A stretch of 64,000 nucleotides of DNA. Source: Acuticoccus sp965213555. GTDB lineage: Bacteria > Pseudomonadota > Alphaproteobacteria > Rhizobiales > Amorphaceae. Made by a program: the position numbers and the translations under genes. This document shows, piece by piece, positions 10,515 through 19,862 of this stretch. The DNA is taken from NCBI RefSeq assembly GCF_965213555.1, contig NZ_OZ243890.1, positions 248,001 through 312,000 on the forward strand, written 5' to 3'. Within the stretch, counting starts at the first letter, position 1, and each line of letters begins with the position of its first letter. Under the pieces are notes generated by a model. That model worked only from the letters and a program-made list of their open reading frames with translations. It was not told the origin of the DNA and did no database searches.

Positions 10515-12032
10515 TTACGCCGCTGCGCTCGCCCTGTCGCCCCCACCCGCCATCGCGTCGTCGAGCGCCCGAGCCTCCTCGCCGCTGACGAACAGCCCGA
10601 GCTTGGTGCGGCGCCACAGGACGTCCTCGGCGGTCCGCGCCCACTCGGTGTCCATGAGGAAGCGCACCTCGCGCCACGTGAGGTCGGCGCCGAAGCCGCG
10701 CCCCAGATCCCCGGCGCGCGAGACGCCCTCAAGCAGCTGCCAGGCGCGGGTTCCGTAGAGCCGGGCGAGCCGCTCCGTCAGGGCGGACGGCAGCTCAGGA
10801 TGGGCCTCGGCGAGCGTGCCGGCGAGGTCGGCCGCAGCCTCGATGGTGAGGTCGCCACCGGGCAGCGGCGCTCCTTCGGTCCACGGCCGCCCCTTGGCGC
10901 CGATCGCCCCGGCGACCTTCACCGCGACCGCCTCGGCAAGCCGACGATAGGTGGTCAGCTTGCCGCCGAACACGTTGAGGAGCGGGGGGCGCCCTCGCCC
11001 GTCCTCGAGCGTCAGGACGTAGTCGCGCGTGGCCTCCTGCGCCTTCGACGCGCCGTCGTCGAACAGCGGGCGAACGCCGGAGTAGGTCCACACGATGTCG
11101 TCCCGACCGGGTGGCTGGGCGAGGTAGTCGGCGACCGCAGCGAGGAGGTAGTCCGTCTCCTCCTCGGTGATGGCGACGTCGTGCGGCTCGCCGTCGTAGT
11201 CCCGGTCCGTGGTGCCGATCAGCGTGAACTCGCCCTCGTAGGGGATGGCGAACACGATCCGCCCGTCGCTGTTCTGGAAGATGTACGCGCCGTCGTGGTC
11301 GAACGCGCGGCGCACGACGATGTGGCTGCCCTGGACGAGGCGGACGTGGCGCGCCTCGTTGCGTCCGAGCGCGCCGCGCAGCACGTCGTCCACCCAGGGA
11401 CCAGCGGCGTTCACCAGCATCCGCGCGCGCACCGTCTCGGTGCCGGCCGCGCCGCGCAGCGTGATGGACCAGCCATCGCCGTCGGGCCCCGCCGCCGTCA
11501 CCGCGGTCCCGTTGCGCACGTCCGCGCCGCGGTCCGCCGCGTCCCGCGCGTTGAGCACGACGAGGCGGGCGTCGTCGACCCACAGGTCGGAGTACTCGAA
11601 GGCGCGCACGTAGTCCGCCTTGAGAGGCTCGCCGGCTGAGTCGGAGCGGAGGTCGACAGTGCGCGTCGCCGGCAGGCGCTTGCGTCCGCCGAGGTGGTCG
11701 TAGACGAACAGACCGAGGCGCAGGAGCCAGGCCGGCCGAAGCCCCCGGTGGTGCGGCAGCACGAAGCGCAGCGGTCGCACGATGTGCGGCGCCAGCGCCC
11801 ACAACACCTCGCGCTCAACGAGCGCCTCGCGCACGAGGCGGAACTCGTAGTGCTCCAGGTAGCGCAGCCCGCCGTGGATCAGCTTTGTCGACCAGGACGA
11901 GGTGCCGGAGGCGAAGTCGTCCTTCTCGGCAAGCAGCACCGAGTAACCGCGGCCCGCGAGGTCGCGGGCGATGCCGCAGCCGTTGATGCCGCCGCCAATC
12001 ACCAGTACGTCGAAGGTCGCACCCGTGGCCAC
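10515..12032 (-). CDS. glpD: Aerobic glycerol-3-phosphate dehydrogenase
   Basis: FAD-dependent oxidation of sn-glycerol-3-phosphate to dihydroxyacetone phosphate, passing electrons to quinone at the inner membrane. The N-terminal dinucleotide fold VLVIGGGINGCGIARDLAG, the conserved SSWSTKLIHGGLRYLEHYEF block, and NVFGGKLTTYRRLAE are diagnostic. The protein has 505 residues, normal for GlpD. The start is GTG 12030-12032, preceded by AGGAGGAG, which decides the start against the upstream frame. It is the first gene of the minus-strand glp operon and is divergent from fur with a 154-bp shared control region. No glpR is in the window. Confidence 0.95.
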   Translation of the reverse strand: MATGATFDVLVIGGGINGCGIARDLAGRGYSVLLAEKDDFASGTSSWSTKLIHGGLRYLEHYEFRLVREALVEREVLWALAPHIVRPLRFVLPHHRGLRPAWLLRLGLFVYDHLGGRKRLPATRTVDLRSDSAGEPLKADYVRAFEYSDLWVDDARLVVLNARDAADRGADVRNGTAVTAAGPDGDGWSITLRGAAGTETVRARMLVNAAGPWVDDVLRGALGRNEARHVRLVQGSHIVVRRAFDHDGAYIFQNSDGRIVFAIPYEGEFTLIGTTDRDYDGEPHDVAITEEETDYLLAAVADYLAQPPGRDDIVWTYSGVRPLFDDGASKAQEATRDYVLTLEDGRGRPPLLNVFGGKLTTYRRLAEAVAVKVAGAIGAKGRPWTEGAPLPGGDLTIEAAADLAGTLAEAHPELPSALTERLARLYGTRAWQLLEGVSRAGDLGRGFGADLTWREVRFLMDTEWARTAEDVLWRRTKLGLFVSGEEARALDDAMAGGGDRASAAA

Positions 12033-12186
12033 GATCGCTCCTCCTCGTGCACGAGCGCTATTGGAACGCCGACCGGATGTCCAACAGTCCGCAGAAGTTG
12101 CACGCCCCGCTGACGGCCTCCGCCGCGTCACATGGCAAGTCGCCGCGGCCTTTGTCGGCGTCGCGCGAGCCGCTACGTTGCGTGCC

Positions 12187-12615
12187 ATGGACGAGCCATC
12201 GGCAGACCGCCTGAAGGAGGCCCTGCGCGCCGACGGGGTGCGCATCACGCGCCAGCGCGCGGCGATCCTCAAGGTGCTGTCGGAGGCGGAGGACCACCCT
12301 GACGCCACCGAGCTGCACCGCCGCGCCCGCGACGTGGACGAGACGGTCTCGCTCGCGACGGTGTACCGCACGCTCGCGGCGCTCGAGGCGCAGGGCATCG
12401 TCCATCGGCACGTCTTCGAGGGGACGCCGGCGCGCTTCGAGACGACGAACCTGCCGCACCACGACCACATCATCGACGTGGAAAGCGGCGAGGTGATCGA
12501 GTTCGCGTCCGACAAGATCGAGCGACTGCAAGCCGAGATCGCCGAGGAGCTCGGCTACGAGGTCGTGCGCCACCGCCTCGAGCTATACTGCCGGCGCAAG
12601 CCGCGCCGGTCCTAA
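12187..12615 (+). CDS. fur: Fur-family metalloregulator (Fur/Mur type)
   Basis: A 142-residue winged-helix repressor. The DNA-binding domain includes GVRITRQRAAILKVL and the recognition-helix region SLATVYRTLAALE (about residues 55-67). The metal-site segment HHDHIIDVESGEVIEF (residues 91-106) and RFE at 83-85 match Fur/Mur of alphaproteobacteria; the CxxC structural zinc motifs are absent, as usual for that branch. It may sense iron or manganese; the choice cannot be made from sequence. It is divergent from glpD and upstream of fpr. The start ATG 12187 is set by family length. Confidence 0.9.
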   Translation: MDEPSADRLKEALRADGVRITRQRAAILKVLSEAEDHPDATELHRRARDVDETVSLATVYRTLAALEAQGIVHRHVFEGTPARFETTNLPHHDHIIDVESGEVIEFASDKIERLQAEIAEELGYEVVRHRLELYCRRKPRRS

Positions 12616-12648
12616 GCCCAGCGCCCCTCACAGGTTCCAAGGCGACGC

Positions 12649-12664
12649 GGCGATGCGCATCGCC
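12649..12664. repeat. 16-bp palindrome downstream of fur
   Basis: GGCGATGCGCATCGCC is perfectly self-complementary and lies 33 bp after the fur stop and about 105 bp before fpr. It has no U-tract. It could be a weak terminator for fur or an operator for fpr; neither is shown. Confidence 0.3.
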
Positions 12665-12770
12665 ATGGATCGGCGCCGCGCGCTTGACGGTCGCCTGCCG
12701 CTCCAGCAACGGGAGGCGCGACGCTCGGCACGCGACCTCGCCGAGGCGAAGGACGTAAAGGAGGACGGAC

Positions 12771-13550
12771 ATGGCGGCGATCCCCAGCGAGACGGTCCTG
12801 TCCACCCGGCATTACACTGACGACCTGTTCGCCTTCCGCACCACGCGCCCGGCCTCGTTCCGCTTCCGCTCGGGCGAGTTCGCCATGCTGGGGCTGATGG
12901 CGAACGGCAAGCCGCTGCTGCGCGCCTACTCCATCGCCTCGCCCAACTGGGCCGAGGAGCTCGAGTTCTTCTCGATCAAGGTGCCGGAGGGGCCGCTCAC
13001 GTCGCGGCTCGCCAAGATCGCGCCGGGGGACCAGATCCTCCTGAAGCCGCGGCCCACCGGCACGCTGGTGCTCGACGCGCTGCTGCCGGGCCGCACGCTG
13101 TGGCTCGTCTCGACGGGGACGGGCATCGCGCCGTTCGCCTCGGTGGCCCGCGATCCCGAGACGTACGAGCGGTTCGCGCGCGTCATCCTGACCCACACCT
13201 GCCGCACGCAGGCCGAGCTTCAGTACGGGATCGACGTCGTCGACGGCATCCGCGCCGACGCGCTGCTGTCGGAGGTGGTGGGCGACCGGCTGACCCACGT
13301 CGCATCGGTGACCCGGGAGGACGCCGGCCCCGGCCGCCTCGAGGGCCGCATCACGCGCCTCATCGAGGCGGGCGAGCTGTTCGAGGCGACTGGCACGCGT
13401 CCTTGGTCGCCGGATGAGGACCGCGTGATGCTGTGCGGCTCGACCGCGATGCTCGCCGACACGCGCGCGCTGTGCGAGCGGGCTGGTCTCGAGGAGGGCT
13501 CGAACGCCCAGCCCGGTCGCTTCGTGGTGGAGAAGGCGTTCGTCGGGTGA
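12771..13550 (+). CDS. fpr: Ferredoxin/flavodoxin--NADP+ reductase
   Basis: A 259-residue FAD enzyme of the bacterial FPR subclass, exchanging electrons between NADPH and ferredoxin or flavodoxin. The FAD-binding RAYSIASPNW (about residues 51-60), the NADP-binding STGTGIAPFASV, MLCGSTAML and the terminal EKAFVG tail are all present. It supports Fe-S repair and oxidative defence in proteobacteria. AAAGGAGG lies directly upstream of ATG 12771. It is placed after fur but separated by 155 bp, so it is probably independently transcribed. It converges on the FAH gene with only 15 bp between stops. Confidence 0.93.
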   Translation: MAAIPSETVLSTRHYTDDLFAFRTTRPASFRFRSGEFAMLGLMANGKPLLRAYSIASPNWAEELEFFSIKVPEGPLTSRLAKIAPGDQILLKPRPTGTLVLDALLPGRTLWLVSTGTGIAPFASVARDPETYERFARVILTHTCRTQAELQYGIDVVDGIRADALLSEVVGDRLTHVASVTREDAGPGRLEGRITRLIEAGELFEATGTRPWSPDEDRVMLCGSTAMLADTRALCERAGLEEGSNAQPGRFVVEKAFVG

Positions 13551-13565
13551 GGAGCCGCGTGCCGC

Positions 13566-14414
13566 TCAGCGCTGGGCCAGCACCGGGTTGCGCAGGGTCC
13601 CCACGGCACCGACGGCGACCTCGATCACGTCGCCGTCCCTCAGCCACACCGGCGGATCGCGCCGCTCGCCGACGCCGCCGGGCGTGCCCGTCGCGATGAC
13701 GTCGCCCGGCTCGAGCGGCGTGAAGGACGACACGTAGGCGATGACGTCCGGGATCGAGAAGATGAGGTCGGCCAGGCTCGCCGACTGCATGACCTCGCCG
13801 TTCAACCGCGTCTCGATGGGCAGCGCCGTGACGTCCCCCACCTCGTCGGGCGTCACCAGCGCCGGACCGAAGGCGCCGGTGCCGGGGAAGTTCTTGCCCG
13901 GCGTGAACTGGCCGGTGTGGCGCTGGAAGTCGCGCACCGAGCCGTCCATGAACGGGGCGTAGCCGGCGATGTGGTCCCACGCGGCGTCGGCGGCGATGTC
14001 GCGGCCGCCGCGGCCGATGACGAGGGCGAGCTCGCCCTCGTAGTCGAGGTTGTCGGAGGCCCTCGGCTTGATGACCGGCGCGCCGTCGGCGACCAGCGTG
14101 TCGGCGAAGCGCGTGAAGATCGTGGGGTGACCCACCGCCGCACGCTGCGTCTCCTCGCGGTGGGCGACGTAGTTGACGCCCACGCACAGCACCTTGCCAG
14201 GGTCGGGGATGACCGGCAGGAGCGTGACGTCGGCGAGCGCGAGCTCGGCGGAGCGACCCGCGACCGCCCGCGCCGCCTCGCCGAGGAGGTCCTCCGCGAT
14301 CGCCTCCTTCAGGGAGTGGGTGCCGGGGATCTGCCGCGACAGGTCGACGACGCCACCGGGCACCAGCACGCCGAAGGACGGCCGTCCGCACCGCACATAG
14401 GAGACGTAGCGCAT
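13566..14414 (-). CDS. Fumarylacetoacetate hydrolase-family protein
   Basis: A 282-residue FAH-superfamily enzyme. The C-terminal catalytic domain shows the metal-binding pattern in NLDYEGELALVIGRGGRDI (Glu-x-Glu) and the later blocks DGSVRDFQRHTGQFTPGKN and TGTPGGVGERRDPP. Members hydrolyse acylpyruvates or related C-C bonds, or decarboxylate/isomerise aromatic meta-cleavage products with Mg or Mn; the substrate cannot be set. ATG 14412-14414 has GGGAGGG upstream; a TTG one codon earlier is less likely. No pathway partner is adjacent. Confidence 0.88.
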   Translation of the reverse strand: MRYVSYVRCGRPSFGVLVPGGVVDLSRQIPGTHSLKEAIAEDLLGEAARAVAGRSAELALADVTLLPVIPDPGKVLCVGVNYVAHREETQRAAVGHPTIFTRFADTLVADGAPVIKPRASDNLDYEGELALVIGRGGRDIAADAAWDHIAGYAPFMDGSVRDFQRHTGQFTPGKNFPGTGAFGPALVTPDEVGDVTALPIETRLNGEVMQSASLADLIFSIPDVIAYVSSFTPLEPGDVIATGTPGGVGERRDPPVWLRDGDVIEVAVGAVGTLRNPVLAQR

Positions 14415-14606
14415 CAAGCCCTCCCTCGTTCGCCCTCGGGACGGTTGGCGTCCCGCGAGCGCGATCCCGCAGGCGTATCCTCCTGCCCGGACTGCGACGT
14501 CAACCCGTCGCCGGCCGAGCGGGGACGTCGGAGGAGCTGCTGTTGCAATGGCCGTCGGCGGGGGCTAGATGAGGCCTCCGCGGCGCCCTGGGCCGCCGCA
14601 CGGCAG

Positions 14607-14683
14607 GCGCCGGTAGCTCAGCTGGATAGAGCACCAGACTACGAATCTGGGGGTCGGGGGTTCGAATCCTCCCCGGCGCGCCA
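14607..14683 (+). tRNA. tRNA-Arg (anticodon ACG)
   Basis: A 77-nt cloverleaf. The acceptor GCGCCGG pairs with CCGGCGC, followed by G73 and an encoded CCA. The D-loop is AGCTCAGCTGGATAGAGC. The anticodon stem CCAGA/TCTGG encloses loop CTACGAA with ACG at the anticodon position. The T-arm contains GGTTCGAATCC. ACG is normally A34-to-I edited to read CGU/CGC/CGA. Confidence 0.97.
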
Positions 14684-14882
14684 TCGTTCGCGACGCAGTC
14701 GCGGCTCGGCTGTGGAGCCCCCCGCCCGACGACCGGCGCCCCTCCTCGGCCATCGGCGACGTCGTCACGGCGGTCGTCCGACGAACACCCGCCTCGCCCG
14801 CCTCCCCTCCCTGTTGGCTTTCGCCGCTGCGACTGTAACCTGGACGCAAACCGGCCGAAGACCGGACTAGGGGAGGCGCGCG

Positions 14883-15425
14883 ATGCGAGCCGTTGCAACC
14901 TTCGTGCGCGCCGTGGACAGCCTGAACGAGGCGGTCGGCCGCGTTGCCGCGTGGCTCACCCTCGCGACCGTGCTGATCTGCGCGGTCGTCGTCGTCCTGC
15001 GCTATGCGTTCAGCATCGGCTTCATCTGGCTGCAGGAGCTGTTCGTGTGGACCTACGCCGGCGTCTTCATGCTCGGCGCTGGCTACACGCTGCTGCACGA
15101 GGGTCATGTCCGCGTCGACATCTTCTACGCCCGCGCCACGCGGCGCACGCGCGCGATCGTCGACCTGATCGGCGCCTTCGTCTTCCTCCTGCCGTGGGTC
15201 GTCCTCACCGCGTGGATGGCCTGGCCGTACGTGACGGCGTCGTGGGTGCTCGGCGAGGGCTCGGCACAGACGGGTGGGATGCCCGCAGTCTACGTCCTGA
15301 AGTCCGTCCTCCTCGTATTCTGCACGCTCCTCGGCCTGCAGGGGCTGGCGCTCGCGGGGCGCAGCCTCTTGACGCTCGCGGGTGCGCCCGAGCCGCCGTC
15401 GGATGCTCGGCAGGAACGCCCTTGA
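14883..15425 (+). CDS. TRAP transporter small permease (DctQ type)
   Basis: A 180-residue integral membrane protein with four predicted helices (about residues 22-40, 50-70, 93-115, 135-160). The conserved FIWLQELFVWTYAGVFMLGA and LHEGHVRVDIFY blocks are typical of DctQ subunits, here of the TakQ subgroup. It partners with the large permease that follows (TGATG overlap). GGGGAGG precedes ATG 14883. With the downstream SBP it likely moves 2-oxo or other carboxylic acids by Na+ symport. Confidence 0.9.
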   Translation: MRAVATFVRAVDSLNEAVGRVAAWLTLATVLICAVVVVLRYAFSIGFIWLQELFVWTYAGVFMLGAGYTLLHEGHVRVDIFYARATRRTRAIVDLIGAFVFLLPWVVLTAWMAWPYVTASWVLGEGSAQTGGMPAVYVLKSVLLVFCTLLGLQGLALAGRSLLTLAGAPEPPSDARQERP

Positions 15426-16984
15426 TGTCGCCCGCGCTCGTCGGGGAGGCGCTCGCGATCCTCCTTTTCGCTGCGACCATCGTCGGCGTGATGATGGGCT
15501 TCCCCGTCGCCTTCACCCTCGCCGGCATGTCGCTGATCTTCGCGACGCTCGGAGCCGTGCTCGGCGTGTTCGACCTCGCGCTCTTCCTGGGCCTGCCTTC
15601 GCGGTACTTCGGTGTGATGGTGAACGAGGTGCTCGTCGCCGTGCCCCTCTTCGTCTTCATGGGGGTGATGCTGGAGCGGTCGAAGATCGCGACCGCGCTC
15701 CTCGAGACGATGGGCCAGCTGTTCGGAAGGTTGCGCGGCGGGCTCGGCATCTCGGTCGTCATCGTCGGTGCGCTGCTCGCCGCGTCGACGGGGATCGTCG
15801 GCGCGACCGTCGTCACGATGGGGCTGCTCAGCCTGCCCGCAATGCTGCGCGCGGGCTACGACCCGAAGCTCGCCGCCGGCGTCGTCTGCGCGTCGGGGAC
15901 GCTCGGCCAGATCGTCCCACCGTCGGTGGTCCTGATCTTCCTCGGCGACATCCTTGCCGGCGCGAACACGATGGCGCAGCTCGCCAAGGGGAACTTCTCC
16001 CCCGAGCCCGTCTCGGTCGGCGACCTGTTCGCGGGCGCGCTGATCCCGGGATTGATCCTCATCCTGCTCTACATGGGCTACGTGGTCGTCCAGGCGCTGG
16101 TGAATCCGCAGAGCTGCCCGCCGCTCGCGATGACCGACGAGGAGCGCCGAACGCTGCCGTCACGTGTCCTGTCGGCGCTGGTGCCGCCGCTCCTCCTCAT
16201 CGTCGCCGTGCTCGGCTCGATCCTGGGCGGAATCGCGACGCCCACGGAGTCGGCCTCCATCGGCGCGCTCGGCGCGATGGTCCTCGCCGCCACCAAGGGG
16301 CAGCTCACCTTCCCGAACCTCACCGCGGTGATGCGCTCGACGATGCTGATCAGCTCGCTCGTGTTCGTCATCGTGCTTGGCGCATCGGTGTTCTCCCTCG
16401 TGTTCCGCGGGCTCGGCGGCGAGCTCCTCGTCGAGGACGTGCTCGGGGCGATGCCCGGTGGCACGTCGGGCGCCGTGCTCGCCGTGATGGCGTTGATGTT
16501 CGCGCTGGGCTTCTTCCTCGACACCTTCGAGATCATCCTCATCGTCGTGCCCATCACCGCGCCAGTGCTGCTCATGCTCGACGTCGATCCCATCTGGCTC
16601 GGCGTGATGATCGGCGTGAACCTTCAAACGAGCTTCCTCACGCCGCCCGTCGGCTTCGCGCTGTTCTACCTGCGCGGCGTCGCTCCGCCCGAGTTGACGA
16701 CGGGCCACATCTATCGCGGCGTCGCGCCGTTCGTCGCCCTGCAGCTCATGGCGATGGCTCTCATCTGGACGGTGCCTGCGACCGCGACCTGGCTGCCCGA
16801 CGTGATCTTCGGCGCGCCGCCCGCGATCGTGCGGGAGGGCGCGCCGATCGTGCCGGACGACGGCGGGCTCGACCGCGATCCGACGCTCGACGCACCGGCC
16901 GACACGGGTGGAGGCACCGGAGGCAGCTCGGTGCTCGACGACATCCTCGGGGACCGGGACTTCCTCCTGCCCGAGCCCCAGTAA
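15425..16984 (+). CDS. TRAP transporter large permease (DctM type)
   Basis: A 519-residue DctM protein with about 12 hydrophobic segments. Conserved blocks include MVNEVLVAVPLFVFMGVMLE, ASGTLGQIVPPSVVLIFLGD and SFLTPPVGFALFYLRGVAPP. It forms the translocation path with the preceding DctQ. The start ATG 15425 shares a base with the dctQ stop. An unusual hydrophilic tail of about 60 residues (Gly/Asp/Pro-rich, ending LLPEPQ) follows the last helix. The subgroup matches permeases used by TakP-type binding proteins. Confidence 0.93.
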   Translation: MSPALVGEALAILLFAATIVGVMMGFPVAFTLAGMSLIFATLGAVLGVFDLALFLGLPSRYFGVMVNEVLVAVPLFVFMGVMLERSKIATALLETMGQLFGRLRGGLGISVVIVGALLAASTGIVGATVVTMGLLSLPAMLRAGYDPKLAAGVVCASGTLGQIVPPSVVLIFLGDILAGANTMAQLAKGNFSPEPVSVGDLFAGALIPGLILILLYMGYVVVQALVNPQSCPPLAMTDEERRTLPSRVLSALVPPLLLIVAVLGSILGGIATPTESASIGALGAMVLAATKGQLTFPNLTAVMRSTMLISSLVFVIVLGASVFSLVFRGLGGELLVEDVLGAMPGGTSGAVLAVMALMFALGFFLDTFEIILIVVPITAPVLLMLDVDPIWLGVMIGVNLQTSFLTPPVGFALFYLRGVAPPELTTGHIYRGVAPFVALQLMAMALIWTVPATATWLPDVIFGAPPAIVREGAPIVPDDGGLDRDPTLDAPADTGGGTGGSSVLDDILGDRDFLLPEPQ

Positions 16985-16987
16985 GCG

Positions 16988-17006
16988 CCGGGCCGCGGGG
17001 GCCCGG
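16988..17006. terminator. GC-rich hairpin between convergent TRAP genes
   Basis: CCGGGCC at 16988-16994 pairs with GGCCCGG at 17000-17006 around a 5-nt loop, right after the dctM stop and before the stop of the opposing binding-protein gene. No U-run is visible, so terminator function in either direction is tentative. Confidence 0.4.
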
Positions 17007-17019
17007 AGCGATCACATCA

Positions 17020-18117
17020 TCAGCCGTAGGTGTAGTCGAGCAGGCGCGCGTTCATGAAGGCCTGCTCGCCGATGCGGCTCCAGGCCATCAGCTCGCGGCG
17101 CGCCTTGAGGAACGATTCCGTCGTCTCCTTGGTCAGCGGGTCGCCGGTGTCGCGCAGGCTCGCGATGACCTCGCCCGACGCCTCGCCCCAGGCCTGGAGC
17201 ACGTCGGTCGGGAACCGCTTCAGCTGGACGCCGTGCTCGCGGACCAGGACGTCGAGGGCGCCACCGTTGCGGTAGTTGAACTCGGCCGTGAAGCGCTCGC
17301 TCTCGTCGCCCACCGCGGCGGCGACGATGCGCTGGACGTCGTTGGGCAGCGCCTCGAACTTCGCCTTGTCGACGGTGAACTCCGCGGCCGTGCCGGGCTC
17401 GTGCATCCCCGGCCAGTAGTAGTATTGGGCGACCTTGTAGAAGCCCGGAGCGAGGTCGTTGAACGGCCCGACCCACTCCGTCGCGTCGATGGTGCCCGAC
17501 TGCAGCGCGGAGAAGATCTCGCCGACCGGGAGGCTGATCGTCGTCACGCCGAGCTTGCTCAGCGCCTCGCCGCCGAGCCCGGGGATGCGCATCTTCAGCC
17601 CCTGGAGGTCGGCGACCGTGTTGATCTCCTTGTTGTACCAGCCGCCCATCTGCACGCCCGTCGAGCCGGCGGACCAGCCCTTCAGCCCGAAGCCGTCGTA
17701 GACCCTGTCCCACAGCTCCTGACCGCCGCCGAACTTCATCCAGGCGTTGAGCTCGCCCGTGGTCATGCCGAACGGCACCGTGGAGAAGAAGTTGAGCGCC
17801 TTCGACTTGTTCTGCCAGTAGTACGGCGTCGCGTGCATGCAGTCGGCCGCGCCGCCGGTGACGGCGTCGAAGCTCTCGAATGCAGGGACGATCTCGCCTG
17901 CCCCGAACACCTTGATGTTGAGCCGGCCGTCGGTCAGCTCACCGATCGTCTGGGCGAGGCGCTCCGCGCTCGTGCCCTGGCCCGGGAAGTTCTTAGGCCA
18001 GGTGGTGACCATCCGCCACTCGGTGCGGTTCTGGGAGATCGCCGGCGCGGCAAGGCTTGCCGTTGCCGCAACGGCGGCCGTCCCACCGGCCGCCTTCAGG
18101 AAGGTGCGCCTCTCCAT
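17020..18117 (-). CDS. TRAP transporter periplasmic binding protein, TakP-like
   Basis: A 365-residue DctP-family binding protein with a twin-arginine signal (ERRTFLKAAGG, cleaved after the hydrophobic stretch near residue 28). TTWPKNFPGQGTSAERLAQ, the Arg-containing GLKMRIPGLGGEAL, and IDATEWVGPFND match TakP-like 2-oxo-acid binders, where the Arg contacts the carboxylate. It serves the DctQM permease genes at 14883-16984, to which it is convergent rather than cotranscribed. GGAGGA precedes ATG 18115-18117. The ligand is inferred by similarity only. Confidence 0.9.
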   Translation of the reverse strand: MERRTFLKAAGGTAAVAATASLAAPAISQNRTEWRMVTTWPKNFPGQGTSAERLAQTIGELTDGRLNIKVFGAGEIVPAFESFDAVTGGAADCMHATPYYWQNKSKALNFFSTVPFGMTTGELNAWMKFGGGQELWDRVYDGFGLKGWSAGSTGVQMGGWYNKEINTVADLQGLKMRIPGLGGEALSKLGVTTISLPVGEIFSALQSGTIDATEWVGPFNDLAPGFYKVAQYYYWPGMHEPGTAAEFTVDKAKFEALPNDVQRIVAAAVGDESERFTAEFNYRNGGALDVLVREHGVQLKRFPTDVLQAWGEASGEVIASLRDTGDPLTKETTESFLKARRELMAWSRIGEQAFMNARLLDYTYG

Positions 18118-18283
18118 GATGTCTCCTCCGTTGATGTTCTTGGAGGGCGCATCCTCATTCCGTTTGCGGAAGGTGTCCAGGGCAGGAGGGAGCGCGCCTC
18201 CGCCCGAGCCCGCTCGGGATGGCGCCGCCTGCGGACGACCGTCGCCCTGGCGTCGCATCGGGATGGGTGGCTCGCCGGGCGGC

Positions 18284-19582
18284 TCAGCGCTGCAGCTCGG
18301 TGCGGTCGCGACGCTTCAGCCAGGCAAGGTAGTACGGCGCGAGCCTGCGCCCGAGGCCGTGCAGCGGCAGCGGGGCGACGTCCGACACCGGCAGGGCGAG
18401 CTCTCGCTCCCGCATGCCGCGCGCCGCCGCTGCGAGCTCGCGGCCGAGCGAGACGGCCAGCGCGACGCCGCGTCCGTTGCAGCCGATCCACGTCCAAGCG
18501 CCCGGCCCGAGGCGGTGGACGCGCGGGAAGCGGTCCCACGTCATCGCGATCCTGCCCGACCAAACGTGCGTCATGCGCACCTCGCCGAGCTCGGGGTAGG
18601 CCTCGGCGAGCCGCCGCGCGCCGGCGGCCGCCACGCGCTCGGCCTCGCGGAAGGGCCCGAGCACCGCGCCGCCGGTCACCAGGCGATGGCGCGCGTCGTA
18701 GCGGAAGAAGCGCAGGTCGCCACGCGTGTCGGACACCGCTTGGCGGCCGGGGAGCAGTGAGGCGCGCAGGTTGTCGCCCACCGGCTCGGTGGCCATCTGC
18801 CAGGACAGGACCGGCACAATGGTGCGCGCCAGGCGTGGGGCAAGCGCCGTCGCCGCGCCGTCGGTGTAGGCTTGGGTGGCAAGGACCATCGCGTCCGCCT
18901 GCACCTGCCCGCCGGGAGTGTCGAGGCGCCAGCGACCGCCGCTGCGCTCGAAGCCGGTGACCGGCGTCCCCTCGTGCACGGTGGCGCCGTGGCGCTCGGC
19001 CGCCGCCGCGAGGCCCCGGGCAAGGGCGAGGGGGTTGATGTGCCCGCCCGTGGGGTTGAGCATCCCGCCGTACCAGAAGTCGGTGCCGAGGATGGCGCGC
19101 GCCCCTTCGCGGTCGACGAGCTCGGCGGGGAAGCCGAAGCGGCGCCACGCGTCGACGCGGCGCTCGCTGAGGCGGATGCGGCCGGGCGAGTGCGCGGGCT
19201 GGAACCATCCGGTCCGCTCGGCCTCCGCGTCGATCGCCTCCTGCTCGGCAAGGTCGAAGAGGACGCTCGCGCTGTGGCCGATCAGCCGCACGAGCCGCTC
19301 GCCGGCCTCACCGTGGCGCTCGACGATGGCGTCCGGCTCGGCGGCGGTGAGCGTCGGGATGACCTGTCCGTTGTTGCGCCCCGATGCGCCCCAGCCGACG
19401 GCGTTCGCCTCCAGCAGGCGGACCACGGCGCCGCGCTTGGCGAGGTGGAGCGCGGCGGACAGGCCGGTGAAGCCGCCGCCGACGACCGCGACGTCCGCCT
19501 CGACGTCGCCGGCGAGCGGCGGCGCCGGGGCGCGCGGAGGCGTCACCGCGGCCCACAGGGATGGCGGGAACGGGGCGATCAT
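18284..19582 (-). CDS. FAD-dependent oxidoreductase (DAO / PuuB-OrdL type)
   Basis: A 432-residue DAO-fold enzyme. The N-terminal FAD motif VAVVGGGFTGLSAALHLAKR begins near residue 31, followed by WGASGRNNGQV, the conserved family block with the FAD-contacting region. The C-terminal WTWIGCNGRGVALAVSLGRE is typical of gamma-glutamylputrescine oxidase-like members. It would oxidise a primary or secondary amine with O2 or another acceptor; the substrate is unknown. ATG 19580-19582 is chosen because MIAPFPPSLW is the usual start of this subgroup; its ribosome binding site is weak. It lies 166 bp upstream of the TRAP binding-protein gene on the same strand. Confidence 0.85.
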   Translation of the reverse strand: MIAPFPPSLWAAVTPPRAPAPPLAGDVEADVAVVGGGFTGLSAALHLAKRGAVVRLLEANAVGWGASGRNNGQVIPTLTAAEPDAIVERHGEAGERLVRLIGHSASVLFDLAEQEAIDAEAERTGWFQPAHSPGRIRLSERRVDAWRRFGFPAELVDREGARAILGTDFWYGGMLNPTGGHINPLALARGLAAAAERHGATVHEGTPVTGFERSGGRWRLDTPGGQVQADAMVLATQAYTDGAATALAPRLARTIVPVLSWQMATEPVGDNLRASLLPGRQAVSDTRGDLRFFRYDARHRLVTGGAVLGPFREAERVAAAGARRLAEAYPELGEVRMTHVWSGRIAMTWDRFPRVHRLGPGAWTWIGCNGRGVALAVSLGRELAAAARGMRERELALPVSDVAPLPLHGLGRRLAPYYLAWLKRRDRTELQR

Positions 19583-19862
19583 GCGGTCTCTCGGGTCGCA
19601 GGCGTCGTCCGCGAGCGGTTGCTCGCCGCCGCAGGACGCGCGCATCCGCGACGCCCCGCGCGGCTGCGGCGGAGGCTGCCGACGGCGGGGAGCGTGGCTG
19701 CGATGTCACGCGAGGCGGCTTGCTCGACGATCGGGTCCGGTCCTCCAGCGCCAGCGAAGCGACAGCGCCGCCCCGTCGTGGAATGCATGACGGCCGCCGC
19801 GCGCATGTCAACTGGACCCGCACCACGGCGCTCGGCGACCAACGCAGGAGGGACCTCAGCCC

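Noticed and set aside
15382..18960. Plus-strand frame of more than 1000 codons
   Set aside because: It shadows dctM and then runs antisense to the TRAP receptor and oxidase genes; no domain is seen.
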